Source: JARIHD01 sp964503715 (GTDB taxonomy: Bacteria; Patescibacteriota; Saccharimonadia; Saccharimonadales; UBA4665). From it: 64,000 bases of DNA. Under the pieces are notes generated by a model. The model saw only the letters and a program-made list of their open reading frames with translations, was not told the origin of the DNA and made no database searches. The stretch's first letter is position 1. The number at the start of each line of letters is the position of its first letter. The position numbers and the translations under genes were made by a program. Positions 25,955-33,856 of the stretch are shown piece by piece. The stretch covers positions 38,418-102,417 of the forward strand of contig CAZDAD010000001.1 of NCBI GenBank assembly GCA_964503715.1. Direction: 5' to 3'.

Positions 25955-26664
25955 AGTGCTTTTAAACCTTTTATTACCTCAGGCATGTGCCTTTTATCTT
26001 TGTAGGCCTTGGGCAGCATTTGGTCGGGCGTCCAAGTGCGAATAAGCGTGTCTAGATCAGTCCCCTGTTGGTATTTGCCACTAAAGCCACCATCACGACC
26101 CCGACCATAATTGCCATCCACTTCGCCAGTATCATGGAATACAGCCTGAGCTATTCTCTCGCCAACAGGTAGGAGAACGGTTTCGTGTTGATTAAGGTTA
26201 AAAATTTCGAGTGTTAGGCGATTAATGTACCCAGGGTCTACCCAGCCAGCATCAAAGCAAACTGCTATTCCGTTACGCCCCCAACTAGAGCGAGACTTAA
26301 CCTCGTATGCCCCGGGTGGCTTAATACCAAAGAATTCGTGGGTGTGAGCGAGTATACGCTCACCGGGGCCCAGGGCAATAACAGGATGATCCTCTGGGAT
26401 ACCTTCGACTAAGGCAAAGCCATTGTCTTTGCACCATTGCCCGTGCGGCACGGCCTGTTGAACAGCACCAAAATATCGGCTAACGTCCGATTGGTCGAAG
26501 GGATTATATAGAGATTTATGTCCGCTGCGCTCGGTACGGTAGTAGTAGTGGCCTAGAGTAACATCCAAACTGGCGTGACTGACATGTTTTTCATTGAACG
26601 GCACACACACTATATGGCCCTCGGCCATAGCTTCAACAATCTGCTTATTGCTGTATACGCTCAT
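25951..26664 (-). CDS. dcd: dCTP deaminase (possibly bifunctional deaminase/dUTPase)
   Basis: A 237-residue member of the dCTP deaminase/dUTPase family. Visible are ASLDVTLG near the start, the signature VKSRSSWGRNGIAV with the conserved Ser-Arg-Ser and Arg, FDAGWVDPGYINRLTLEIFN, and GERIAQAVF. The late GGFSGKYQQGT matches the mobile C-terminal region that closes over the nucleotide. The family makes dUTP, or dUMP directly in bifunctional enzymes, from dCTP. No separate dUTPase is seen nearby, and the next gene uses dUMP, so a bifunctional enzyme is attractive but inferred. The start has GGAGGGGAG upstream. It overlaps the kinase-ThyX gene by 4 bases. Confidence 0.9.
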   Translation of the reverse strand: MSVYSNKQIVEAMAEGHIVCVPFNEKHVSHASLDVTLGHYYYRTERSGHKSLYNPFDQSDVSRYFGAVQQAVPHGQWCKDNGFALVEGIPEDHPVIALGPGERILAHTHEFFGIKPPGAYEVKSRSSWGRNGIAVCFDAGWVDPGYINRLTLEIFNLNQHETVLLPVGERIAQAVFHDTGEVDGNYGRGRDGGFSGKYQQGTDLDTLIRTWTPDQMLPKAYKDKRHMPEVIKGLKAL

Positions 26665-26750
26665 CTATACGCTCCCCTCCAGAAGTTACATATATTGTAC
26701 GTTTTGGCAAAAGCGTTATGCAAGCAGCGTACATAAAATTACAACTGTAA

Positions 26751-26780
26751 AAAATACCTCGACTTATGCCGAGGTATTTT
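26751..26780 (-). terminator. intrinsic terminator after rplA
   Basis: Minus strand AAAATACCTCG (26780-26770) pairs with CGAGGTATTTT (26761-26751), with further T residues after it. It separates rplK-rplA from the dcd gene. Confidence 0.85.
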
Positions 26781-26801
26781 ACGCCAGTTTGTGCTTTCTT
26801 A

Positions 26802-27728
26802 CTAAATTTCAGTTGAAGCAACAGTGATTGAAGGACCCATAGTAGTGGCTAGGTGGATACCCTTTACATAGGTGCCCTTAACAGAAGCGGGCTTATTGCC
26901 CTTGATACTCGCAAAAATAGCACGAACGTTATCTTCTAGTTTCTTGGCGCCAAAGCTCACTTTGCCCGCACCAAGGTGAATGATACCAGTGCTATCAACA
27001 CGATACTCAACGCGACCAGCCTTTGCCTCAGCAACAGCCTTTTGGATGTCGTTGGTCACCGTGCCGCTCTTAGGGTTAGGCATAAGCCCACGAGGACCAA
27101 GCGCTCGGGCGTATTTGCCGAGTTTTGGCATATTTGCTGGTGTTGAGATTAAGATATCAAAGTTAATCTGACCCTTGTCTAGCTGCTTGATGATGGTCTC
27201 AACACCAGATAGATCAGCATTATCAACGTTGTCGTCAGCAAAAACCGCTACACGAATAGTCTTACCAGTTCCTGCGGGTAAAACTAGGTTGTCACGAATA
27301 TTCTGGTCAGCGTGGCGAGGATCAACGCTCAAGTTAACGTGGACTTCAAGAGTTGCATCAAATTTTACAGGGCTTGTCTTGACCGCAAGCGCGATAGCTT
27401 CGCTCAAGCCATAGGCCTTGTCTGCCTGAACTAGTTTGGCACTAGCCTGGAATTTCTTGCCCTGTCGCTCAAGGCGAGAACGAGCAGGCTTAGCATGCTG
27501 CTTAGGCTTCTCAGCTTCTTCGGCCTTTTCTTCGGCACGATTGTGCTGAGCTTCAATCTTCTCGGCTTTAGACTCGGCCTCTTCTTGGCCCTTAGCGCTG
27601 CGCTTACCAGCCTTAGCGGTAGTCTTTTTTGTATCAACATTCTCAGCGACTGTCTCTTCTTGCTCGACGACAGTTTCAACTACTTCTTTTTCTTCAGCCT
27701 TTACAGCTTCTTCTTTGGCCTTTGCCAT
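26802..27728 (-). CDS. rplA: 50S ribosomal protein L1 with long N-terminal extension
   Basis: The L1-stalk protein, which also represses its own operon in many bacteria. The conserved L1 part starts near residue 90 (AYGLSEAIALAVKTSPVKFD) and includes LPAGTGKTIRVAVF and the family signature GPRGLMPNPKSGTVT. Ahead of it lie about 80 residues of Lys/Glu/Ala-rich sequence, highly charged and likely helical or disordered, which standard L1 (about 230 residues) lacks. L1 is absent from some CPR groups, so its presence is informative. It follows rplK by 69 bases and is closed by a terminator. Confidence 0.97.
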   Translation of the reverse strand: MAKAKEEAVKAEEKEVVETVVEQEETVAENVDTKKTTAKAGKRSAKGQEEAESKAEKIEAQHNRAEEKAEEAEKPKQHAKPARSRLERQGKKFQASAKLVQADKAYGLSEAIALAVKTSPVKFDATLEVHVNLSVDPRHADQNIRDNLVLPAGTGKTIRVAVFADDNVDNADLSGVETIIKQLDKGQINFDILISTPANMPKLGKYARALGPRGLMPNPKSGTVTNDIQKAVAEAKAGRVEYRVDSTGIIHLGAGKVSFGAKKLEDNVRAIFASIKGNKPASVKGTYVKGIHLATTMGPSITVASTEI

Positions 27729-27797
27729 AGGTTTGTCTCCTTTGTGTGGTGCAATCGTTAGGCAACAGCATAACTCCCACGCATTAATAATCTTTAA

Positions 27798-28226
27798 CTA
27801 AGCTTGAATCTCAACACCCATTGAACGAGCCGTACCTGCAACCATCTTCTTGACGGCAGGAATATCATCGGTGTTCATATCGGCAGCTTTTTCTTCAGCT
27901 ATCTTGGTGAGCTGCTCATCAGTAAGCTTTTTAGCAATCTTCTCGCTATTAGGTCGACCAGAGCCTTTCTGGATGCCAAGAGCAGCACGAATACGGTCAT
28001 CGGTTGGCAAACCAACAACACGCCAGCTCATTGTGCGATCTTCGTATATTGTAATATGAACGGTTACAGTCTGTCCGTTCATGTCCTTGGTCTGGTCGTT
28101 GAAAGGATTAATGAAATCCATCATATTAACACCGTGCTGACCAAGTGAGCTACCAACTGGAGGTGCAGCAGATGCACGACCCGCAGGAATTTTCATTTTT
28201 AGATTTGCTTTTACGGCTTTAGCCAT
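27798..28226 (-). CDS. rplK: 50S ribosomal protein L11
   Basis: Binds the GTPase-associated centre of 23S rRNA. The 142-residue protein has the N-terminal domain with KIPAGRASAAPPVGSSLGQH (the proline-rich hinge region) and the C-terminal RNA-binding domain with GSGRPNSEKIAKKLT and the final KMVAGTARSMGVEI. AAAGGAGAG before the ATG is a strong ribosome site. Normally this gene follows nusG directly; here 5.8 kb holding two surface-protein genes and a terminator separates them. It therefore has its own promoter (TATAAT at 28320-28325) and a leader with a hairpin. Confidence 0.98.
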   Translation of the reverse strand: MAKAVKANLKMKIPAGRASAAPPVGSSLGQHGVNMMDFINPFNDQTKDMNGQTVTVHITIYEDRTMSWRVVGLPTDDRIRAALGIQKGSGRPNSEKIAKKLTDEQLTKIAEEKAADMNTDDIPAVKKMVAGTARSMGVEIQA

Positions 28227-28248
28227 AGGTTTCTCTCCTTTAATTAAC

Positions 28249-28285
28249 GAACTGGCCTCAGGGCTAGAAGCTCCCCATCCAGTTC
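28249..28285 (-). promoter_or_regulatory. hairpin in rplK leader, candidate L1 autoregulatory site
   Basis: The minus-strand RNA pairs GAACUGG with CCAGUUC around an inner GGG/CCC stem. Its position just before rplK-rplA resembles the E. coli L1 operator, but I could not confirm the L1 consensus by eye. Confidence 0.35.
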
Positions 28286-28319
28286 TCCTTCCTTTATAGA
28301 AGTGCGTAACTAGTGGTCA

Positions 28320-28325
28320 ATTATA
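28320..28325 (-). promoter_or_regulatory. extended -10 promoter of rplK-rplA
   Basis: TGG-TATAAT on the minus strand, about 94 bases before rplK. No good -35 box is seen, so the TGn extension probably compensates. Confidence 0.55.
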
Positions 28326-28337
28326 CCAAATATTAGT

Positions 28338-28379
28338 GCAAAAAGAAAGAGGAGCACCACTGTTATGTGGGCTCCTCTT
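28338..28379 (-). terminator. terminator after the LPKTG surface protein gene
   Basis: Minus strand AAGAGGAGC (28379-28371) pairs with GCTCCTCTT (28355-28347), followed by TCTTTTT. It isolates the surface genes from rplK. Confidence 0.88.
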
Positions 28380-28437
28380 GTTTATTTTTACCAGAGGCGA
28401 CTTTGGCCGTCTAGTTATAAATGCGGTCAGTCAAACC

Positions 28438-30309
28438 TTAGGCGCGGCGGCTGGTGACGATAGCGTGACCAACAGTACCGAGGATTGTTGCAGTTACGAC
28501 TGCAGCGGCGATAGCAACTTCACTGGCGCCAGTCTTTGGCAAGCTAGTAGAGGTGCTAAGTACTTGAGGAGGAGTGTTAACCTTGAAGGCTACAGTCTTC
28601 TCACAGTTGACGCTAGTTGCAGACTTGGTCTCACCATTTACTGTGAAGTAAGCGGTAGCAACGACCTTGTAGCTGCCATCGTTACTGTAGGTGTGCTTCT
28701 GGCCAACTGGCAAGTTAGTTGTCAGCGGGCTAGTGTTATCGCCCCAGTTAATGATAGCGTGCTTAAAGGTAGCATTATCTTGGGTTGTATTGAAGTTAGT
28801 AACCTCAACTTCACGACCCTTGACTGTTATGCCAAGTACTTCACAAGCGTACTTAGGAACAACTGGTGCAGGGCTGAATGTAACAGTCTTCTCACAGTTG
28901 ACGCTAGTTGCAGACTTGGTCTCACCATTTACTGTGAAGTAAGCGGTAGCAACGACCTTGTATGTACCATCTGTAGTGTACTGATGAGCTTGGCCAACAG
29001 CATTGGTATATTCGTTGGACTTTGTGTCGCCCCAGTTTATTACGGCCTTGTTATAAGTAGCGCCGTCAGTTGCAGTTGTCTTGAGCTGGCTAACAGTTAC
29101 GGTTCGGTTATCGCTACGAGTAACATCTAGTAAGTCACAGGCATATTTAGGTGTAGGAGGCACACAATTTTCCTTAGTGATTGTTACATCGGCTGAATCC
29201 TTAACTAAAGCAGGATTCTCATTCGACTTAGCGTAAGCTAGGTTACGGATGTACATTGTGCAAGGCGTGAAGTCACCCAATACTTTTGTGTCAAAGCGTA
29301 CTAGGAAGTTTCCGCCAGGTGCGTAGTCACCAAAGATGAAACCACCGTCACCATCACTTATTTCGAGCTGATCGAAGTTGTAAGGAATATTGGACTTTTC
29401 AGAGTTGAACCACTTAGCAGTGTCGGCAATGTACTCAACATGTGGAGGAAGCAGTTCTTGGGCAACAGCATCGGTTTGCTTGATAGTGCCAGTGTTCTTT
29501 ACTTCAATCAACCACTGTAGGGTATCACCAGGCTTAGCGTTAACGTTTTCCATCCACTCCTTGGTACCAGCCAAGCGAACCTTTTTGGAGATTTCAAGCT
29601 TAGGCATAGTAACCTTAACGCGGATAGTGACGTATGACTGATATTGGAAACAACCATTGTAGTTGCCGTCCATATTATCATCACCAATAAGCACGCCACC
29701 GTTTACGATTTCGTCGGACAGCTTGAGACCATTTGGGTGCCACTTGTTGTTGATCTCTGCTGAACCAGGAACGTAGCTCAAGGTAAACTTGCGGTCAACG
29801 TTCTTTAGATCAGTCGTGTCCCAAAGCTCACCATTTACAGGAGTACCGGCCTTGGTTTTGTCATTGCTAGCACTCAAGAAAGCAGTAACACCGTTGATAT
29901 TACCAAGATCATTCAGAACCTTGAAGCGAACCTTGGTATCTTTGGCAACGCCGACACCAGTTTCGTTGGTGGCTTCGTTGGCGTTGTTGTGAATATACAT
30001 ACGAACTAGGTATTCTTTGCCATCTTCTACATTAGTAGCGTCGGCAAAACCACCAGGATTCGTATTGGCGGCATCCTTTGAGTCAAGAAAAGCACGCTCA
30101 TCACCATAGTATGGTGTGTTAATGAATGAGTTGAACACTGGGCCCTGGGTAGAGCCAACGCGATCAGCTGCATTGTTGTAGTCGTAGGTTGGTCGATCGA
30201 TGCCCCAGCCTGCAAAGGCAGTTGTGCCCGTCAAGGCAAGTGCTGTCACAGCAAAGGCTGTCAACATTGCTTTCTTGCTCTTGAAGAAGCGGGTTAATAG
30301 GTTTTTCAT
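28438..30309 (-). CDS. LPKTG-anchored surface protein with DUF11-like and PKD-like domains
   Basis: A 623-residue predicted cell-surface protein. Residues 1-33 are a signal peptide (KSKKAMLTAFAVTALALTG, cleavage after AFA). A domain to about 230 is unrecognised. Residues 235-375 resemble a DUF11 repeat (PGDTLQWLIEVKNTGTIKQT). Two PKD-like repeats follow, each with INWGD and TDGTYKVVATAYF or SNDGSYKVVATAYF. The end is a classical sorting signal: LPKTG at about residue 590, a hydrophobic helix and SRRA. By analogy a sortase would cleave at Thr-Gly and attach it to the wall; no sortase is in the window. Five or more Cys, two per repeat, could form disulfides. It likely mediates contact with a host cell or surface, which is inferred. 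Confidence 0.85.
   Translation of the reverse strand: MKNLLTRFFKSKKAMLTAFAVTALALTGTTAFAGWGIDRPTYDYNNAADRVGSTQGPVFNSFINTPYYGDERAFLDSKDAANTNPGGFADATNVEDGKEYLVRMYIHNNANEATNETGVGVAKDTKVRFKVLNDLGNINGVTAFLSASNDKTKAGTPVNGELWDTTDLKNVDRKFTLSYVPGSAEINNKWHPNGLKLSDEIVNGGVLIGDDNMDGNYNGCFQYQSYVTIRVKVTMPKLEISKKVRLAGTKEWMENVNAKPGDTLQWLIEVKNTGTIKQTDAVAQELLPPHVEYIADTAKWFNSEKSNIPYNFDQLEISDGDGGFIFGDYAPGGNFLVRFDTKVLGDFTPCTMYIRNLAYAKSNENPALVKDSADVTITKENCVPPTPKYACDLLDVTRSDNRTVTVSQLKTTATDGATYNKAVINWGDTKSNEYTNAVGQAHQYTTDGTYKVVATAYFTVNGETKSATSVNCEKTVTFSPAPVVPKYACEVLGITVKGREVEVTNFNTTQDNATFKHAIINWGDNTSPLTTNLPVGQKHTYSNDGSYKVVATAYFTVNGETKSATSVNCEKTVAFKVNTPPQVLSTSTSLPKTGASEVAIAAAVVTATILGTVGHAIVTSRRA
28592..28671. repeat. 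80-bp direct repeat, copy 1
   Basis: These 80 bases recur without mismatch at 28883-28962, 291 bases away. They encode the last strand region of the second PKD-like repeat of the surface protein. Confidence 0.92.
28883..28962. repeat. 80-bp direct repeat, copy 2
   Basis: Perfect copy of 28592-28671, encoding the same strand region of the first PKD-like repeat. Flanking repeat sequence is diverged. Confidence 0.92.
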
Positions 30310-30339
30310 AGTAATTCCTTTTTACTCCTCTTACTTGCC

Positions 30340-31914
30340 TTACAAACTATTCGGATCAACGTAGCCACCACCGTTGGGGTTAGTTGGCTGCCCTGGTGCT
30401 TCAACGGGTGGGTTTAATGGAACGGTAACTGTGCCAGTAGCGGGATTGCTAGGGGTTGAACCACTACCTGATGTAGATGGGTATGTAGCGCCACCGCTTG
30501 TGCTAGGTGTCTGCTGAACTGTACCAGCGCCGCCCTGTGTACCACCACTGCCTGGGCCTTGAATCTGTGGCTTAGCCCACTCGTTAGGATTGTACATCTT
30601 CTTTTCGCTCCATGTCTGAGGCTGTTCCGGAGTAAATCCAGGCTGCTCAGGAGTTGCGGTTGGCTCTTCGGAAGTTGGCTGTGCGGGTTGCTCAGCGGGT
30701 GCTGGAGCTTCGCAGTTCGTCTCACCACCAACAAATCGCTTATCAAATACGTTGAAGCCAATTACCATCTTGCACTCACCGTCTTTGCCCTGACCATTGC
30801 CAGGCTTATGGGTAATGGAGAATTGGTTAACATCAGCGCTGTACTGATCTTTGCTATAGCCAATCTCACTAAAGCTTCCGACAGTTAGTCCAGCATCAGT
30901 TAGCTCGTAGTTATACTTGCTTTCGAATGTTTTTCGGCCATCGTTGCTAAATCGTGACAAAAGAGTTACAAGCTTACCAGCAAGCTGGCTGTATTCGCCG
31001 TTCTTTGCCAAGGCTGTCTGGAGATCCATGCCAGGATTTTGTTCAAGTGGCATAAAGGCAGCGGCCTTATCATTTAGCTCGTTCTGAGCGTTTGTTGGGT
31101 CTACATTATATGCAGCCAACCATGGGTTTAGATCAACAAGCTTAACACCATCAGTCTCCATGCGAGCGAACGCATTGGCAACCATAATGCCGACTTCTGG
31201 GTCTTCACATATTGCTCGGTTGATTTCGCGCTGAGCGCCTTCTTTGTTGTCTTTTTCTACGATAGGATTAGAGACTGCGTCACTCCAAAGGCGAGAGTCT
31301 TGGCTCTCTTTGTCTGCGACGACTGGTTCGCTTGAAGCAACCTGGAACTTAACATATTCGGAGTTGTTGTAGTTGAATGTTTTACCGCCAGTATTCTTAA
31401 CTACGGCTATACAGTTCTGTTCATTAGACTTTACTGTTAAGTTACGTCGTAGTTCTTCTGTAGACATAGAATTACCGGCAGCATTGGCAGTTTCCTTGCC
31501 AGCAGGTCCGCTATTGAACCATCCATGATTAGCGCCCCAGGTACCAAGTGCAATCAAAGGTACTGCTACAGCAGCAGCCACTGCTAATCGGCGCTTATTG
31601 GAGTTATTATCACGGTTAGCCTCGCGTTCTAGACGACGAGCTTCACGATTAATCTTGAATTCTGTAACTTTACCAGTAATGGCATCTTTGATTTTGCCAA
31701 AACGTGAGTTAGCAGCAACAACTGCGCCACCAGCAAAACCAACAGCGGCGGCCTTAGCATTTGCTACGCGCTCAGCTCGGTTCTCACGCTTAAGTTCTTT
31801 TTCGGCCTGGCGAATACCACGCTGATCGATTGCCATTTGGCGATAATCCTCAGGTGATCGAGGCTGAACAACAAATGGCTGAACACCTGCATCGCGATTC
31901 TTAATTTTTTCCAT
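30340..31914 (-). CDS. membrane-anchored surface protein with Pro/Gly/Thr-rich tail
   Basis: A 524-residue protein. The first 108 residues are highly charged and presumably cytoplasmic (ELKRENRAERVANAKA). One TM helix follows (RLAVAAAVAVPLIALGTW), then an extracytoplasmic domain to about residue 405 with no family I recognise. The last 115 residues are a low-complexity tail rich in Pro, Thr, Gly, Ser and Gln, as in wall-spanning stalks. There is no LPxTG. It lies 30 bases upstream of the LPKTG protein on the same transcript, so the two may form one surface structure. The long basic cytoplasmic head is unusual for a plain stalk protein. GGAGA before the ATG is the likely ribosome site. Confidence 0.65.
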   Translation of the reverse strand: MEKIKNRDAGVQPFVVQPRSPEDYRQMAIDQRGIRQAEKELKRENRAERVANAKAAAVGFAGGAVVAANSRFGKIKDAITGKVTEFKINREARRLEREANRDNNSNKRRLAVAAAVAVPLIALGTWGANHGWFNSGPAGKETANAAGNSMSTEELRRNLTVKSNEQNCIAVVKNTGGKTFNYNNSEYVKFQVASSEPVVADKESQDSRLWSDAVSNPIVEKDNKEGAQREINRAICEDPEVGIMVANAFARMETDGVKLVDLNPWLAAYNVDPTNAQNELNDKAAAFMPLEQNPGMDLQTALAKNGEYSQLAGKLVTLLSRFSNDGRKTFESKYNYELTDAGLTVGSFSEIGYSKDQYSADVNQFSITHKPGNGQGKDGECKMVIGFNVFDKRFVGGETNCEAPAPAEQPAQPTSEEPTATPEQPGFTPEQPQTWSEKKMYNPNEWAKPQIQGPGSGGTQGGAGTVQQTPSTSGGATYPSTSGSGSTPSNPATGTVTVPLNPPVEAPGQPTNPNGGGYVDPNSL

Positions 31915-31999
31915 AATATACTACCTTGTCTCCGTTATATCTTAACTCGGCTTTGACGTGTGTCTCTTTTATGCTTGTTATATTACCACAAATAAGCAC

Positions 32000-32034
32000 A
32001 AACGTCAATATCCTATACCAAGAAATTGACGTTT
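32000..32034. repeat. inverted repeat downstream of nusG
   Basis: AAACGTCAAT (32000-32009) and ATTGACGTTT (32025-32034) form a 10-bp perfect inverted repeat after the nusG stop. It could be a terminator without a strong U tract, or an operator for the 524-aa surface gene. Confidence 0.45.
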
Positions 32035-32063
32035 ATGTAAAATAATTTACAAATACGCTTATG

Positions 32064-32606
32064 TTAGACGCGCTTTACCTGTAGGCTATCTAGCTCTACA
32101 GGTGTTTCACGGCCAAACATATTGACCAAAACTTTGAGTTTGCCCTTGGCGGGGTCAATCTCGTTGATGGCACCATCGAAGCCCTTGAATGGACCGTCAG
32201 TGATGTTGACGACTTCACCAACACGATAGTCAATCTTGTGCTTAGGCTGCTCTAACCCCATGCGCTTCTGAATCTTCTCAATTTCGTCCTTGCCAAGAGG
32301 TGTTGGTTCAGAACCTGAGCCTACGAAGCCAGTGACACTAGGCGTATTGCGAACGATGTACCAGACATCTTCGGACATTTTCATTTCAACAAGAACATAG
32401 CCCTGGAAAATACGCTTCTCGACAACACGGCGTTTACCGTTCTTGATCTCAATCATCTTCTCTTTTGGCACTAGCACTTGGAATATCTTGTCTTTCATAT
32501 CAAGACTTTCGGCGCGCTGGCGAATTGATTCGGCTACCTTCTCTTCGTAGCCGCTGTAGGTGTGGATTGCATACCATTGTTTGGTAGCGTCGTATCTCTT
32601 ACTCAT
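32064..32606 (-). CDS. nusG: transcription termination/antitermination factor NusG
   Basis: Couples RNA polymerase to Rho and to ribosomes. The NGN domain starts with KQWYAIHTYSGYEEKVAESI and includes FQGYVLVEMKMSEDVWYIVR and NTPSVTGFVG. The C-terminal KOW domain reads VGEVVNITDGPFKGFDGAI. At 180 residues it is of normal length, without the insertion seen in some phyla. Its ATG overlaps the last base of the secE stop (TAATG), giving tight coupling. The usual next gene, rplK, has been displaced by two surface-protein genes. Confidence 0.98.
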   Translation of the reverse strand: MSKRYDATKQWYAIHTYSGYEEKVAESIRQRAESLDMKDKIFQVLVPKEKMIEIKNGKRRVVEKRIFQGYVLVEMKMSEDVWYIVRNTPSVTGFVGSGSEPTPLGKDEIEKIQKRMGLEQPKHKIDYRVGEVVNITDGPFKGFDGAINEIDPAKGKLKVLVNMFGRETPVELDSLQVKRV

Positions 32607-33022
32607 TATTTTAGTAGTACCTGCTTAAATAGTTTATCTAGACCAAAGTCGGTAACTGCAATCAGCAGTCCGAACGTGAGAGCGAACAGAAAGACGGCTG
32701 TTGTTAGGCGAACTGACATCTTGAAAGTTGGCCACGTAACCTGCCTGAGCTCCTTCCAGCTATTGCGGAAATATGGCGGTACAATGATGTAGCCAATAAT
32801 CCTAAAGAGCTTGATCCGTCCTAGCTTGGCAAGCTGACGTCCTACAAATCGAAACGGTGCAGTTACTCGTCTGCCTGTGGTTCGCAGACGCCGTGGTTGT
32901 GCATTGTCCTGCTTTTGGACAGCTTTATCGGCACGTTCGCGAACAGTTTCAACCTTTTTACCCAAGCGACGGCTCTTGCTTGCTTGTTTGCTCTCAGCCA
33001 CTTTCTCCATCCTCTCTATCAT
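32606..33022 (-). CDS. secE: preprotein translocase subunit SecE
   Basis: Small essential subunit that clamps the SecY channel. The conserved part is at the C-terminus: an amphipathic cytoplasmic helix (FRNSWKELRQVTWPTF) followed by one TM helix (TAVFLFALTFGLLIAVT). The first 75 residues are a basic extension rich in Lys and Arg (QASKSRRLGKKVETVRERA) that single-TM bacterial SecE proteins of about 60 residues lack. GGTAGG lies 8 bases before the chosen ATG. It is coupled to nusG through a one-base overlap. Confidence 0.94.
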   Translation of the reverse strand: MIERMEKVAESKQASKSRRLGKKVETVRERADKAVQKQDNAQPRRLRTTGRRVTAPFRFVGRQLAKLGRIKLFRIIGYIIVPPYFRNSWKELRQVTWPTFKMSVRLTTAVFLFALTFGLLIAVTDFGLDKLFKQVLLK

Positions 33023-33129
33023 ATAAAAAAGCCTACCAATACAGTAAGCTCATCTGTGTCAAGTATACGACTGCTATGCAGAACTGTCAATATCTGTTAC
33101 AAGCTCATGGTTAATGCGCTCAGGAGTTT

Positions 33130-33135
33130 TATAAT
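33130..33135 (+). promoter_or_regulatory. -10 box, leaderless 218-aa gene
   Basis: TATAAT ends 9 bases before ATG 33145, with no Shine-Dalgarno between. Confidence 0.5.
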
Positions 33136-33144
33136 ATTCTGGCA

Positions 33145-33801
33145 ATGTCTACGTCACGACAAGATTATATGCCTCAGATTAGGGCTAGTAAGGTCTGGCA
33201 AAACACGCTCACTCATGAGCGTCTGCTACTCAATCAAGAGGCCTACTACAACTTCCTGTCAACGTTTAGGGGTATTAGTACTGAGGATATAGCAAACCTT
33301 GAAATCGTGGCAGGTACTGATGAAGCTCCGTTCTTATGGCAAAGGTGGCAAGATGTATGCTTTGTATCACGCAACAACAACGATTCTTCAAGCAAGCATA
33401 AGATACTCCTGAACGCCAAGAGCCTACAAAAGGGCCTAGCCTACCAGGATGATATGTTGCGTTATGGCAGTGGGCTATTTGAGTACCACGTTAAACACCG
33501 TAAGTACAAGGAGACTAGATTCCTGGGACTGGGACTGACAACGACAGTGGCAGCAATCGGAGCGCTGGTCGCAACCGAAACAATTATGTCGCATCAGATG
33601 GAACAATATGGAATGATGCAACACCTCAACGCAGATGCTTTTGGCCTATTTATAGGGGCGGCCGCAGGTGGTGCCGCAGCCTTGGCGTATCAAATGCTTT
33701 TTGACCGCCCAAAACTCCTAGCCGAACAGCTGAGAGACGGGCAAGAGAGTATTGGCTACCTACCCGATGGAACAATCTTTGTAGACTTCAGGGGATTGTA
33801 A
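33145..33801 (+). CDS. membrane protein with two central TM helices, function unknown
   Basis: A 218-residue protein. A soluble N-terminal region of about 125 residues, with many Tyr, Trp and Gln, is followed by a TM hairpin: FLGLGLTTTVAAIGALVA and then FGLFIGAAAGGAAALAYQ. A short C-terminal tail (IGYLPDGTIFVDFRGL) follows. Both termini are therefore on the same side, probably the cytoplasm. No enzyme motif is seen. It is divergent from secE and followed, after 55 bases, by a GT2 glycosyltransferase. I do not recognise the family. Confidence 0.55.
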   Translation: MSTSRQDYMPQIRASKVWQNTLTHERLLLNQEAYYNFLSTFRGISTEDIANLEIVAGTDEAPFLWQRWQDVCFVSRNNNDSSSKHKILLNAKSLQKGLAYQDDMLRYGSGLFEYHVKHRKYKETRFLGLGLTTTVAAIGALVATETIMSHQMEQYGMMQHLNADAFGLFIGAAAGGAAALAYQMLFDRPKLLAEQLRDGQESIGYLPDGTIFVDFRGL

Positions 33802-33856
33802 TGGCCAGCACAGGCGCATATCAACGCTTGAACCCAAATACTATATAGTATTAGTT

